From contig JAJKFJ010022847.1 in assembly GCA_027382625.1 (NCBI GenBank), forward strand, positions 62,001-126,000: DNA of 64,000 bases, in the 5' to 3' direction. This stretch comes from Tetmemena sp. SeJ-2015 (taxonomy: Eukaryota; Ciliophora; Spirotrichea; Sporadotrichida; Oxytrichidae). This document shows, in pieces, positions 1 through 16,324 of this stretch. Positions within the stretch are counted from its first letter, which is position 1. Every line of letters starts with the position of its first letter. Below the pieces are notes generated by a model. That model was not told where the DNA came from. It made no database searches and saw nothing but the letters and a program-made list of their open reading frames with translations. The position numbers and the translations under genes are program-made.

Positions 1-1140
1 CATTAGAAAATGGCTATCATCTTTCATTCTATAAATCTGCTTCGAGGTTTTAAATGTACTGGCTTTGACGAAGATGATCCCTAATTAGAGGAAAATAAGA
101 ATGAATCTTAGCAAGGTAATAATCTGAGTTTAAGATGTGTATATATTGGTTAATACTCTTAGGAGATTCTTACATTCTTTTTAAGAGTATATTTATTTCT
201 ATAAGATAAACTCTAATTTTTTGGTCATAGGTATTTTAAGACTGCCAGAAACTTGGAGAGCTCAGAGTCTGGAGGTTGCATCTTTCAGATACGAAAGAGA
301 ATCCCCTAAAGCTTAAGGATCTTCACAGAGTTAGTAGTAGCTATAAAAATATAAATTTCACAAATATTTATTTTTAAGCCTGGCAAAAAAGAGGAGTATT
401 ACTTTAAGTTCCTCTCAGTGAACAACAAACTAGAAATCAATGCTATGAGTAGCCTCATCGAAGATGAAGTTTTCTCCTCTGAATTTGAGTAAGTTTTAAA
501 TGAGGATATGTATGATTGTAGATTACTACGGGATTTAAGCCAAGACTAGTTTGCCAATTTGGATTCTTGGGTGCCAAAGACTCTTCTTCCATAATATGAG
601 AAGGTCATATAAATTATTGGAAAAATTTGATTCAAATTTAAAATCTCTTATAATGAAAGCAAGCTTGTAAACTACAAAAAATGTAACCTCGAAAAACAAA
701 AATCAGAGACAAGATTAGACAAACTCAAGCAACAGTAGCTTAAGGAATCATTAGAAAGACCTTGATTAGTTAAGAAATGGAAATCAGGAAACTATGCCAT
801 TAAAATCTTAGAGCTCAAAGAAATTTTGTCTATAAAAGGTCTTGTTTGTATTTGTGCAAGTTATCAATAGTAAAATGCTTGAAGAAAATTAATCTTACTC
901 TTGGAGGGCGAGGAACAAGCTTGGCTGTAGATTAATGATAAATATGTTTTGAAGGGTCAAAAATAGCAAGCTCATAAATACTATGGATAAAAGTAAACTT
1001 GTCGGTATTAGCTGCCATATTGCTTTTTAATCTTATTTATTAATCAGCTAAGAGGCTACTCTTAAAATTCTTTTGCTCTTCTTGTGTGGCTAACTCTAAA
1101 GATTCCTTCTTTCTTAGTTTGCATTTAATATTCTTAATGA
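1..1140 (+). CDS. Unknown protein, 5' end outside window
   Basis: Frame 1 is open from base 1 with TAA/TAG read as Gln. A GT...AG intron spans about 116-240. The next exons read LHRPGKKEEYYFKF, then LIEDEVFSSEFE, then DSWVPKTLLPQYEKV. Three in-frame TGA codons (around 628, 764, 880) disappear if short repeat-flanked segments are removed; the clearest is the 15-bp one at 750-764. After removal the frame runs through LKESLVKKWKSGNYAIKILE to a region ending KYYGQKQTCRYQLPYC. A TGA stop in that frame lies at 1138-1140, but the last 40 codons are hydrophobic and AT-rich, so the true end may be nearer 1015. No family recognised. Confidence 0.6.
750..764 (+). other. IES, 15 bp, pointer ATTAG
   Basis: The direct repeat ATTAG occurs at 750-754 and 765-769. 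Removing 15 bp deletes an in-frame TGA and joins LKES to LVKKWKSG in the unknown gene. There is no GT...AG boundary. Confidence 0.65.
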
Positions 1141-2007
1141 GCCCGTTAAAGAGGTTATTTTTCTTCTATTTAGAATGTGGAGTTTTGCTAAAGTGACCTC
1201 CAATACTTATCTCACTTTATTTTTATTAAAAAAATGACTTGTAAGTACGTCTATTAATTTAAAGGTCCTTTCCTCTGATTAAGGTAACTTCTCCTCCTCC
1301 TCGAAACGTTATTTTTAAGTGTCATTAAAGCAGCCTGATAGTCGCACAGTCTCATTTATAGTAACTTAGAATCTGCCATACTTATCAATGTTGAGAGTTA
1401 AGGTATTCCACTCATTAAGTTTGGCATGGCTCTTTTTATATCCAATGAATTCACTAAAATCTTTTAGCTTAATCGAAATATACTTACCCGCATTTTACAA
1501 AGAGTCTATTGTTTGTCATCAAACCTATTTCAAATGGTACTCCTAATTCATCTCTCTCGCTTCCTTAAGGAGTGAGTTTGAGTATTAAGTGTCGTGAATT
1601 TTCTGTGACTTCATAATCCATGTAAAATTGCAGGCTCAGGCTTATTGAGTGGACTTCATCTTCCAAGAATAGATCATCATTTAAAAATTAACATTTAAGA
1701 AGCTCTTTACGCTTTCCTTGTAATCAATTCGCTTCATAGCTTTTGTAATTTTTGCCTTCAAAGCTTATTCCAAAAATATTGACAGATAAATCACTATTTA
1801 ACTTCTGTGTCTATGAAAAACGAATGACCCTCATTTAAAATTTAAAATTCTAAATGATATAGAGCAGATTTTTTTTAATACATTCATTTTGCAAGCACTA
1901 TTCTTTCTTGACTGAAGTTATTGTTTCTACTTATCTCGGCTCATCTCCTATAAATTAAGATTAGAGTATTTTCAATCTTACTGTAAAAAGATATGACTGA
2001 GGGACAT
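1020..2007 (-). CDS. Unknown protein with lectin-like beta-rich stretch
   Basis: On the minus strand the segment from about 1834 down is clean once two tiny IESs (1718-1742 and 1678-1691) and one intron are removed. The intron starts GTAAGT after LFVKCG and ends TTTTAG. Readable parts are NIFGISFEGKNYKESVKSF, then LNDDLFLEDEVHSISLSL, then EFIGYKKSHAKLNEWNTLTL, then NIDKYGRFQVTINETVRLSG. The alternating hydrophobic pattern around NEWNTLTLNIDKYGRFQVTI resembles a concanavalin/laminin-G-like fold, but this is only an impression. An upstream exon beginning MSLSHIFLQ (start at 2007, with a GTAAG intron after it) may be the real N-terminus. No in-frame TGA is found before the frame runs antisense into the preceding gene, so the 3' end is a guess. 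Confidence 0.5.
1678..1691 (-). other. IES, 14 bp, pointer CATTTAA
   Basis: The seven-base direct repeat CATTTAA is at 1678-1684 and 1692-1698, giving a 14-bp segment. On the coding (minus) strand removal joins KSF to LNDDLFLEDEV in frame. This is one of the shortest IESs here and has a long pointer. Confidence 0.85.
1718..1742 (-). other. IES, 25 bp, pointer TTGTAAT
   Basis: The seven-base direct repeat TTGTAAT is at 1718-1724 and 1743-1749. The unexcised frame hits TGA; removal of 25 bp shifts the frame so that GKNYKESVKSF is read, which then needs the neighbouring 14-bp IES to stay open. The two calls support each other. Confidence 0.85.
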
Positions 2008-2402
2008 ATCTTTATTTATATATCTTCCATTCCTAAATTATAAACTTAATTTAATCCTTTCTAATTATCAAATAAAAATTTCAATTGTATATCATAGAAA
2101 TCAAGAAATCAAGAAATTTTGAAAGTAAATAATAATTTAAATGAAAATACTATACAAATTTATCAGCCATAACTACAATTAAAATTTTAAGACTTTATTA
2201 GCATAAAATATAATCATTCTTATGATTTAGTCTAAAATATTTTAATTACCTTGCTTTTTATATTTTATAATCTACATAGGATGGTATTTCGTGATTCTTA
2301 ACTAGTACGATAAGTGCTGGTTTTAAAAAATGATTATTAATTTACATTCTTCAAATTTTACTTTACTATATTTTATAATCATAATTTTTGGAGGGAAAAA
2401 AC
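2008..2402. other. AT-rich intergenic stretch
   Basis: Between the unknown minus-strand gene and the helicase stop at 2403. Strongly AT-rich, no coding pattern recognised on either strand under the TGA-only stop code. Confidence 0.5.
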
Positions 2403-8678
<6,276 letters not shown>

Positions 8679-8695
<17 letters not shown>

Positions 8696-10039
8696 AATTA
8701 AACTTATCAAAAGCAGAGTTGGTATTTTATAGATGAGATATTTATTTCTCGGGATATTTGGAAATAATTACGTCCTCATCAAATTACTTATAGAGGTAGT
8801 TGAGGAGTGAATCTATGTTATCAATGTTATTATCATAGTCCTGTAGTCCTATCCTCAACTAGCTTTGCACTTAAATATATTAAGTCTCTTGTTGCTAGAC
8901 ATCAGAAACCAAAAGTAGAGACATGTCTTGCATGAATCCATAATCGTTCTATAGAATATGTTATGGAAATTTCCGCCTTAAAATTAAGCTCTTCTTTCAT
9001 TTCTAATTCATTTCTTACCATGAATTGAACAAGCAGATAGTATTTACATGTTAAGCCCAGCTAGACCAAATCTTCGCTGAGTTTAATATCGGTTTTCTCA
9101 GAAAGGATTGAGTAGCTTTTACTTTGCGAATAGTCATTCAGCCAATCCCTCACAATTGAACTTAGATCGTCATTCGTTCTAAAGCCCACTGGATAAATAG
9201 ATCTCTCTTTATAGGGCCCAGCCTTTAAATTATACGGACTCTCATTCGTCAATCGATAGCACACTGTCTTTATTGGCTCTGAGTCATTCCCCCAAGCTTG
9301 TCCGAAGCAAGAATCAGGGAAAGCTTCTAAAAGCTATGAAGGGTAATGGATTAGCGAAAAGAAATAGAGAAGGAAGCCAATCATCGAGAAGTACACTGAC
9401 ACCCAATATATCACATGCTATAAGTTTGGATGGTCAAGGTATTTTAAGTATGGTTACAAAGATATACTGTGAGTATTTCTTGTATTTCTTCATTCCTCTT
9501 TATCTGAAGAAGTAGTTCAAACCGAAGATTAGGATGTGCAAGCCTAAGATGCTTCCATGAATTATCAGTCCTATTTTGTAAGAATTTAAGCCACTCAATA
9601 TGAGATTTGCAATATCAAAACCCTAAAATGAAGTCTTAGATGCAAATAATATGCTTTACTAAGAGATGCAAGAACTTGAGTATCATAGTAAATGGATATC
9701 GTTTCGAGGATGAGGACGATTATTTCAATTTTTCAAGTCCACTTAACTGATCTATTCAAAATTATCATCTTTGAAAATGGAAAATTTGGAAATTATATTA
9801 AGGATTGGATTATACCTTTTCTTTTTGTCATTGATTTATTATAAATTTATCATTTTACATTCCAATAAATTATTTGTTTGAGTATTTCTACTCTACGATT
9901 GCTGTTACCTTTGTATAGCTTAGATCTACTGACAGTAGTCGAAATTATCTTCCTCCTCATTTTTAACATCTTAACCTAAATTCTTTGAATTGCCTGCTTT
10001 TGAGGAGTACTCATCATATATTCTTTTCTTTGAGCTCAT
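8679..10039 (-). CDS. Membrane protein with DUF1499-like C-terminal domain
   Basis: Minus strand. A charged N-terminal exon starts MSSKKRIYDEYSSKAGNSK at 10039. After a poorly resolved stretch (9725-9960) come hydrophobic helices: LIIHGSILGLHILIFGLNYF and VIYWVSVYFSMIGFLLYFFS. The globular part reads CYRLTNESPYNLKAG, SIYPVGFRTNDDL, KYYLLVQFMVRNELEMKFP and QNDYGFMQDMSLLLV, then RIGLQDYDNNIDNIDSLLNY. The DxEx-like stretch followed by S-x-x-RIG-x-x-DYxxNxxxI is reminiscent of DUF1499. IESs with pointers GAAA (8970-8994) and CTT (about 9440) restore frame. The frame has no TGA until 8679, inside the helicase start, so the 3' end is doubtful. Alternatively the N-terminal exon belongs to a separate small gene. 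Confidence 0.6.
8970..8994 (-). other. IES, 25 bp, pointer TTTC
   Basis: Direct repeat TTTC at 8970-8973 and 8995-8998. Removal joins VRNELEMK to FPQHILQNDYGFMQDMS and moves out of a frame that ends in TGA at 8902. Confidence 0.7.
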
Positions 10040-10697
10040 ATAAAAATAATCTTTACGAAACGTAACCGTGCTAATAATTTTGTTATTTATTATGAGAAGG
10101 ACATTCTGAACAAACTGATTCGGGTGAAAAAGGAAGATGAAAAGAAAAATCAACAATAACAAAAGCAACCTATCTAAGATGCTTTCCCTATCGGTGGGGG
10201 GAATAGAGGTGGTTTGTAACAGCCATATCCTGGTTACAGACCTAACATAATAGGCGATCCTACCTATGGGTAATCTTAGTCGAATTTTAACAACTTTCTA
10301 TAGAGTCCCTAGTGACCTCTTTGTAGGCCCAGCTTTCAGGCCTCCTGGCGGCGTTGGTGGCCCAGGTGGTAATCTTGTAGGACCTGGCAGTAGAATTTTC
10401 CATCCTAATAACAACTATCCTGATTTTGGAATAGATCCAGCAACTGGAGGAGGCATTCCTATTTTGTAAGAATATACCCTTAGTTCATTTATTTGTAGGG
10501 GTGGTGATGACCCAAATGACTTATTCCCAAGTATTCCAGGACTTCCTAATGACCCGAGAAGAAGAAACCCTAACTTTCCAGGAGGTTTTCCGGGTGGAGG
10601 ATTCCCAGGTTAAGGCAATCCATTCGGAGGACCGGGAGGATTCGGAGGTGGTGGATTCGGAGGCGGCGGCTTTGGCGGCGGAGGCTTCTTCTCCTGA
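10033..10697 (+). CDS. PI31-like proteasome regulator, C-terminal part only
   Basis: Resembles the Pro/Gly-rich C-terminal half of PI31 (PSMF1), a proteasome-binding regulator of nucleus and cytosol. Readable parts: NNFVIYYEKDILNKLIRVKK, then PYPGYRPNIIGDPTYGQS, LFVGPAFRPPGGVGG, GGNLVGPGSRIFHPNNN, then a run of PNDPRRRNPNFPGG and a Gly/Phe tail (GGFGGGGFGGGG) to TGA at 10695-10697. A 7-bp IES at 10304-10310 restores the frame. The folded N-terminal domain of PI31 is not found upstream, and there is no in-frame ATG. The N-terminal coding segment may lie elsewhere (scrambled gene) or be hidden by unrecognised IESs. The family call rests on composition and a short motif, so it is tentative. Confidence 0.55.
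10304..10310 (+). other. IES, 7 bp, pointer AGT
   Basis: AGT at 10304-10306 and again at 10311-10313. Removing 7 bp deletes an in-frame TGA and joins NNFLQS to DLFVGPAFRPPGGV. The pointer is short, so coincidence cannot be excluded. Confidence 0.55.
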
Positions 10698-10827
10698 AGA
10701 TAGGTTTAACTCAATTTGTGATATTTAGATAAGATGCAGAACCTGAACTGTATTTTTTTATTGATATTCTTTCGTTTCTAACATATTCTCTTTCTATAAT
10801 AATTAAAACCTTAGAGAAATATAATTA

Positions 10828-12135
10828 ATGGAAAAGTAAAGTTAACTGTCGAAGCCTTAAAATACAAGCTCCTCGATGGCAAATGTAATTAAGTATTTTT
10901 ATATTCACTTTAGAAAAGTTAAAAGGCTATATCTTATGACGAACTTACTGGCTAACTTCTTTCTCAAGATCTGCAGCCACTAGTTTCATAGATAACTTAT
11001 AAGAAACCCTTATTAAAGTCCTCTAAGCCTTGTAAGAACAGCTTTTATTTGTAATAAGCTGTTTAAATAGGTTGCTTTTGTTTCTGATAGAAAAAGGTTA
11101 GCAAGAATCCTAGTTCAGCCAGTCACTATGAGTTGGCCTCTAACGAGTCAGTTATTCATAATGATACGTAGGGAAACATAATCGGTAGTAAGAATCTGCT
11201 CTCCATCATGCAAGATCCTCTAAACTATTTGGCACTTTCTAAGATGACCTTCAATTTCTAAAACGAAGAACATAGACATCTTTTACTATCCATCTACTAA
11301 AGACTTACAAATGCTTTAATTAGTTAATTTCATTTTATTGATAAGCTATTTCATCTCAAAATTAGGAAGACCATTTGCAAGTCTCTAATAACAAGTAGAA
11401 GTCTAGCTTCCTCCCGCCAATTGAACTTCAAACTTCTAAATTTACTAACCTTTCGTCCGCAGTCACTCCTTCACAAGTAAATTCCTAAATCATTCAAACT
11501 CCAAAACCAGAGGAAGCAACTGCAGAAGATTGGGAATTGATTGGGTTTTAAAATAAAAATCCTGAGCTTTTGGAATAAGATTTTCGATCTGTGCAAATGC
11601 TTGGCTTAGTGAATTTGTCTTACTTCATGCAAAAGGATTTGAGCTAAGTTCGTAGGCTCTATCAGCTTTCGTGCGATCCTAAACAATAATACCCTTTCAT
11701 ACTTGCCAGCTTCAACATAACTGTATCGTGTACAAGTATAAATTTTAAATGCAGTCTGTAATATTCATTTTACGAATAATAACAATCGAATATGCGAGGA
11801 AAGTGCTTGAGCAGGAGAAAGGTCTTGGAAAAACTCTCTAAAACTTGATTACTGAAGTTAAAGATAAGAACTTCTTTAGTTTGGTAAGATCATTATGTAA
11901 ACTTAATCAATAATTAGATGAATGAGGTCTACATTTCAATCTTTAAGAGGTTTGATGAAAAATGGAGATCAGAAAAGCTCAATATCCTTCAGTTCAATAC
12001 TACTCTTGATATATCTTTTATTTAAATAAATATGATAAAGTTAAAGAGGAAAGTTAAAAGGACATCACTAATTTTCTGCTTAAGTACTCGTACTTTGCCT
12101 TGATTCACGAACCCAAAACTTAAAAAATAAAGTGA
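10828..12135 (+). CDS. ELMO-domain protein (ELMOD-like)
   Basis: Complete gene starting MEKQSQLSKPQNTSSS at 10828 with TGA at 12133-12135. In animals ELMOD proteins act as GTPase activators for ARL/ARF small GTPases. The N-terminal half is low complexity (SASHYELASNESVIHND, SQNQEDHLQV). The ELMO domain runs from EDWELIGFQNKNPELLEQDF through RSVQMLGLVNLSYFM and YPFILASFNITIEYARKVLE to MNEVYISIFKRFDEKW and YSYFALIHEPKTQK. The order and spacing match the family. The protein appears only after removal of IESs at 11034-11102, 11313-11344, 11717-11778 and 12007-12032, plus GT...AG introns after SSSMAN and after DKNFFSL. Confidence 0.9.
11034..11102 (+). other. IES, 69 bp, pointer AAGAA
   Basis: Direct repeat AAGAA at 11034-11038 and 11103-11107. 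Removal joins LLKSSKPC to KNPSSASHYELASN, bypassing a TGA. Confidence 0.85.
11313..11344 (+). other. IES, 32 bp, pointer GCT
   Basis: GCT at 11313-11315 and 11345-11347. Removal shifts frame from YQRLTN into AISSQNQEDHLQV, which stays open to the ELMO domain. The pointer is only three bases. Confidence 0.7.
11717..11778 (+). other. IES, 62 bp, inside ELMO domain, pointer ATAAC
   Basis: Direct repeat ATAAC at 11717-11721 and 11779-11783. Removal joins FILASFNIT to IEYARKVLEQEKGLG, giving a continuous ELMO core. No GT...AG ends. Confidence 0.92.
12007..12032 (+). other. IES, 26 bp, pointer TGATA
   Basis: Direct repeat TGATA at 12007-12011 and 12033-12037. Removal joins LQFNTTLD to KVKEESQKDITNFLLKYSYF at the end of the ELMO domain. 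Confidence 0.85.
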
Positions 12136-12255
12136 ATTTTCAAAGTTTCTTCTGTGTAATTTATATTCTCAATTTTAAAAAAGAAAAAAGTCTTCTCTTT
12201 AAAGTTAATTAGTATATTAAAGATAGCTTACAAATTGATTAAAATCAATATTTTG

Positions 12256-14294
12256 ATGAATAAATTGCTTTTTCTTGTATTGATTGGATTGAAGCTTGTC
12301 TGCTGTCAATCATAAATGGAATAAATCATTATTTAGGTTTTATTTAATCCTTAGAGTCTGTTGTAAAAGAAAATTAAGAAGATCATCCTCTTCAGGAAAT
12401 CAATTCTAATCCTCCAGTCTCGGAAGATTAAAGTCATTAGGAAAGTTACATCTTAGAATTCTAAGACAATAAAGCCTTGCCTTCGAAGCGGCAACTTGCA
12501 TCAATATGCTCACTTATTGAAGTTGGCACAACCACTGAAAAGAATAATGTAATCACCAGAGGTCAGCAATAAAAAATGTTTGACCACAGATTCGTGTCGC
12601 AAGACATATCTAAAGAACTTTTTTACATACCAGAGACTAAAAATGAGGTCACCTTTTACATTCAGACTCCTGTTGCTTTGCATGCTCCTCTTGCCCATTC
12701 AAACAATAAGATTTGAAAATTAGAAGTATATACATATCTTTGTTTTTGCAATTTTAATAAGTTACTCACAACTGCCACATTTTTGAAGGAAGACTCGAGT
12801 AACAATGAAAAGATCTTACTTTTTGAAGTCAAGGTGTTGATGAACTGCCCTGACTCTTAAGATTCAAGCTCAAAGCAAGAACTAGTGGGCTTGCCTCAGA
12901 TGAGCATGAATTTATAGTTTGAGGGCTGTCCCAATTTCAAAATTGATTGGCTTAAGAGCTGTGGCCACGATGAGTTAAGTAAGTTATGAGCATAATTTTG
13001 AAACCAATATTCTTCTTTACATAATAATCATCTTACCACCTCATATTAGACAAAATCCGGAGCCTTGAAATAAAGGAGATAAATTCATTGATAGATAAGC
13101 CATTGATCTTTTAAGAAGGACAACTAAAACATAATAGCTTCGTTATACCACACAACCTGAATAAGTTATACCTCAAACTTGAGAACAAAGATTCTCTAAG
13201 CCCTGTAAAATCGTCTTAATATAACTTTTTTATATAGATTAATTTTAATCCACCCTATATCCTCAATCTTTACTAAGCATCCACTATAATATCATAAATG
13301 TGTCTCTGTGTATAAAAGTAGAATTAAGATAGATTTTGATAATGTATCCTGTGCTGAAAGGTGATGGAGGATTTGGAGGAGAGATCAAACCCAAGGAATC
13401 TAAACATCTGCTAATCGAATTTAATTGTCTGGGCTTAAAAGGAACTGAGGATGTCTTGGTGATTATAGAGCCAACAGATAAAAACTTCTAAGAAATAGCC
13501 CTACCTTTCAGGAAATAGTGTTCATAATGTAAGACTCTATTTCTATAGTTTAATCCTACTAGATAACCTATACTCAGCGATCAAATCTGACATTTAAAAC
13601 CACAGTTCGGTTTTAGATATACTACTGATCTTAATTTGGTAAGAAAATATTCTCTTTGACTTATTAAGCTTATAGTTTTCTTCTTTTAACTGTTTGCATT
13701 TTATAAAATAGATATATTTTTAGTAAGCATTTTTGGTGCTGTGTCTAAAATACATGAGATATGCTTGAATCTTCCATACATGGGTCGCAGTGGTTATTAA
13801 TTTGCCTCCACTTAAAAGCCTTAAGTTATAAAACTAGGACTTCACTCTTAATACTTGAGCTCTTCTATAGGGCAGAGACATCACTATAGAACTAAAGTGA
13901 AGCAAGCCTCTAAGTCCATAGCCAAATTCCTATAAAATATTAGGGCTTATGTGTCTATGATGTTTGCTGAAAGTCCACAAGAAACTAAAAGAGAGAGGAA
14001 GCAACGAAGGTTATAAAAAGTTTTATTTGTTGTTTTAGACAGAATTTCGATGTAGAGGAGAATAGAAATATGCTAGTAGAGCCATCTAAGTTATTTTTGC
14101 AAATGAGAGTTAAATTTTTACTATCTTTTAAGTACGATAATTCATTCTCAAGGGCTTTTGAAGAAGAAATTGTAGTGAATTTGAACGAATAGAACAATCA
14201 AAAAGAAGCTAAACCAGAAAATTCTGAAGATAAATAAGAACAGAAACTCTCAGGTTCAAATTAGGACGATGAAGGGAAATACGGAGGAATATGA
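12256..14294 (+). CDS. Secreted or lumenal protein, unknown family
   Basis: Starts MNKLLFLVLIGLKLVCCQSQ at 12256, a good signal peptide. Later exons read KELFYIPETKNEVTFYIQTP, ATFLKEDSSNNEKILLFEVK, SMNLQFEGCPNFKIDWLKSC, YPVLKGDGGFGGEIKPKESK, LLIEFNCLGLKGTEDVLVII and ICLNLPYMGRSGYQF. The tail is acidic and Gln-rich (EDKQEQKLSGSNQDDEGKYG) with TGA at 14292-14294. Several Cys residues and alternating hydrophobics suggest beta-rich extracellular domains. GT...AG introns are clear after CGHDEL and after RKQR. No transmembrane helix was seen in what I translated. Family unknown; some internal frame changes, probably IESs, were not resolved. Confidence 0.6.
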
Positions 14295-14810
14295 TGAAAC
14301 TTTTCATTTTTTTATTAAAAATATATCCTATTTTAAAAATACTTTAATTATTTATGAAGATTATATTTCATAAAATAAAAATAATTTTGTTAAAATGTGA
14401 ATCCTTAAGGATTTTGATATTGCTAAAAAGTCAACTCTTCCTCGTAGACTTATTTTCAAGTAATTTTAGCAGAAAGTTAGAGAAGTTAATAAATAGAATA
14501 ATGGTATGATTTTTGTATATTTAATGCATTTAATTTGATCAAGCTGTATAATTATCTTTTTGAGATTGTGAAAAATGGAAAGTATTTAAGTAATACAAGC
14601 TATAAAACTTGAATACGGGGATTATATATTTTTATTCTCCGTTTTTATTCTATTCTTAGTTTTAAAGCAAAAATATTTATACAACAAGAATAGAGATAAG
14701 AAATTAATTACTATGATTGTTTTGAAATTAGAATGGCTTCATTTTATCAATCCCACTAGCTTTTGATAATGAGGAATCCTAAGTTGGTTTCAATTCGCAA
14801 CACTTAGATT
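14295..14810. other. AT-rich intergenic stretch
   Basis: Lies between two convergent genes (stops at 14294 and 14811). Very AT-rich; no coding frame or repeat recognised. Confidence 0.6.
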
Positions 14811-16205
14811 TCAAGTGTTGCTGTTTTTAATAAAAGTAAAAACACTATAGCTCTCATCATCATCTCCTTAATCATCATCCAGCATTTCTTCATCTCCATC
14901 ATCATTTGCAATTATTAAGCAAACATTATTTATAGTTACCTTCATCATACTGAGAATCTTAGTCATCATTTTGCCTGGATTGTTTTGCAAGTCTCCTATT
15001 TTTGGACATGCCTCCATCTCCCATATCATCGTCCCCTTCCATCATCATAGCTCCTCTTTAACTTTACCCATCATCGTTTTGAGTAGAGTCTCCTCCTCTT
15101 TTAGAGTCATTTATGCCTGGGAGCATAGGGTTAGCTGCTTGCATTTGCTGATATTGCTCTGGATGCTTGAGTTTGATGTGCTGATTCAAAGAGCCTTCAG
15201 ACCTAAAAACAGAATTTAACAGACAACTTAAGTGTACCCATAAGATTTGGGGCAGTCATCTACTGGGCATCTGTAGTGCCTTGCAATTTCAGTGGCAGTC
15301 CTTCTGTGTCTCTTTCTTCTGTCATCAATTTTATCCTTACATTATAAATACTGATACTATTTCGAAATGATAGCCCAACTGTTCCTCATGCTTTCTTTTG
15401 TTAGTCTATAGAGAATGAATTTTTGCACATTACATTATCTCTTACTTCTAGTCTGGTCAATTTAAACTGCAAGTCTTGCTTCTCATTTAGCAACTACTGT
15501 AGTCGAGTGGTCACAATCAAGTTGGAATAATAGAGTCTGCAATACTCTTGATAGTAATCACAAGTAGTTGGGTTAGGCTCAGGCTAATTCAAGAATTCCA
15601 GAGTAGAATAGGGATTGATTTTCCTTTCTTACTCGCCTTAAAATTAAATATATAAGTTAAATCATAACTTGCTGAGAATTAGAGGCATTATCTTCATCTG
15701 CGTCGGTTTCAAGTTCTGAGACTTGTCTCAAACAGTGAACTAAAACAGATTTTACTTATTATGATCTTACTCTCAAATGGTGCATTAGACTCTGGCTTTT
15801 CTTCCTCAATCTATTATTTGGTATCAATTTGGATTTCTTCTTCAATTTCATTTTCCTCTATAAAATATTAACTCACTACTTAGAAGATTAATTACCTTTT
15901 TCATTCGGATTTCTTGATTATTCAAGTTCATTCCCTTCTTGAATAATATTTTCTTGGACTTCTGAAAGTTGAAGTGGCGGTTTTTATTGATTAGCTAAAT
16001 CTAGACTTCCCTCTTGATTTATACCTTTTTAAATTTCATCTATAATCGAATTATGTTCATAATTCCCTCTTTCTTCTTGCAATTCTTATTTCTAACTTCT
16101 CTCATTTTGCTATTCTTGCAGGATATCACTCTAATTTAGTTATTCTTCATTATTAGAATTTTCATATTGTTGATGATCAGCAGAGTTGCTGGGGATCTCG
16201 GACAT
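14811..16205 (-). CDS. C2H2 zinc-finger protein with acidic/Gln-rich N-terminus
   Basis: Minus strand, start MSEIPSNSADHQQYENSNNE at 16205, TGA at 14811-14813. A long Glu/Gln/Asn-rich N-terminus is followed by a coiled-coil-like stretch (LQQLLNEKQDLQFKLTRLEV). A basic segment DDRRKRHRRTATEIARHY leads into one classical zinc finger, YRCPVDDCPKSYG then SEGSLNQHIKLKHPEQY, with spacing C-x4-C-x12-H-x4-H. The tail is acidic with Met/Gly (EGDDDMGDGGMSKNRRLAKQ). At least four GT...AG introns are present, one exactly between KSYG and SEGS of the finger. It is probably a nuclear DNA-binding regulator, inferred from the finger and basic region. Confidence 0.8.
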
Positions 16206-16324
16206 TTTTAGTAAATGATTAAGCCTATAATTATTATAGAACGATCTGCATTTACTCTTATTATGACTTTTAGCGCATAAGCAGATTGATTTGGTGAAGA
16301 TTATATAAATTTGAAAATTAAATT

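Noticed and set aside
9273..9515. Plus-strand open frame starting MALSHSPKL.
   Set aside because: It is antisense to hydrophobic helices and a globular domain of the minus-strand membrane protein, which reads continuously there.
14860..14960. CATCAT-rich stretch that could be a microsatellite.
   Set aside because: It encodes an Asp/Met-rich acidic tail of the zinc-finger gene on the minus strand.
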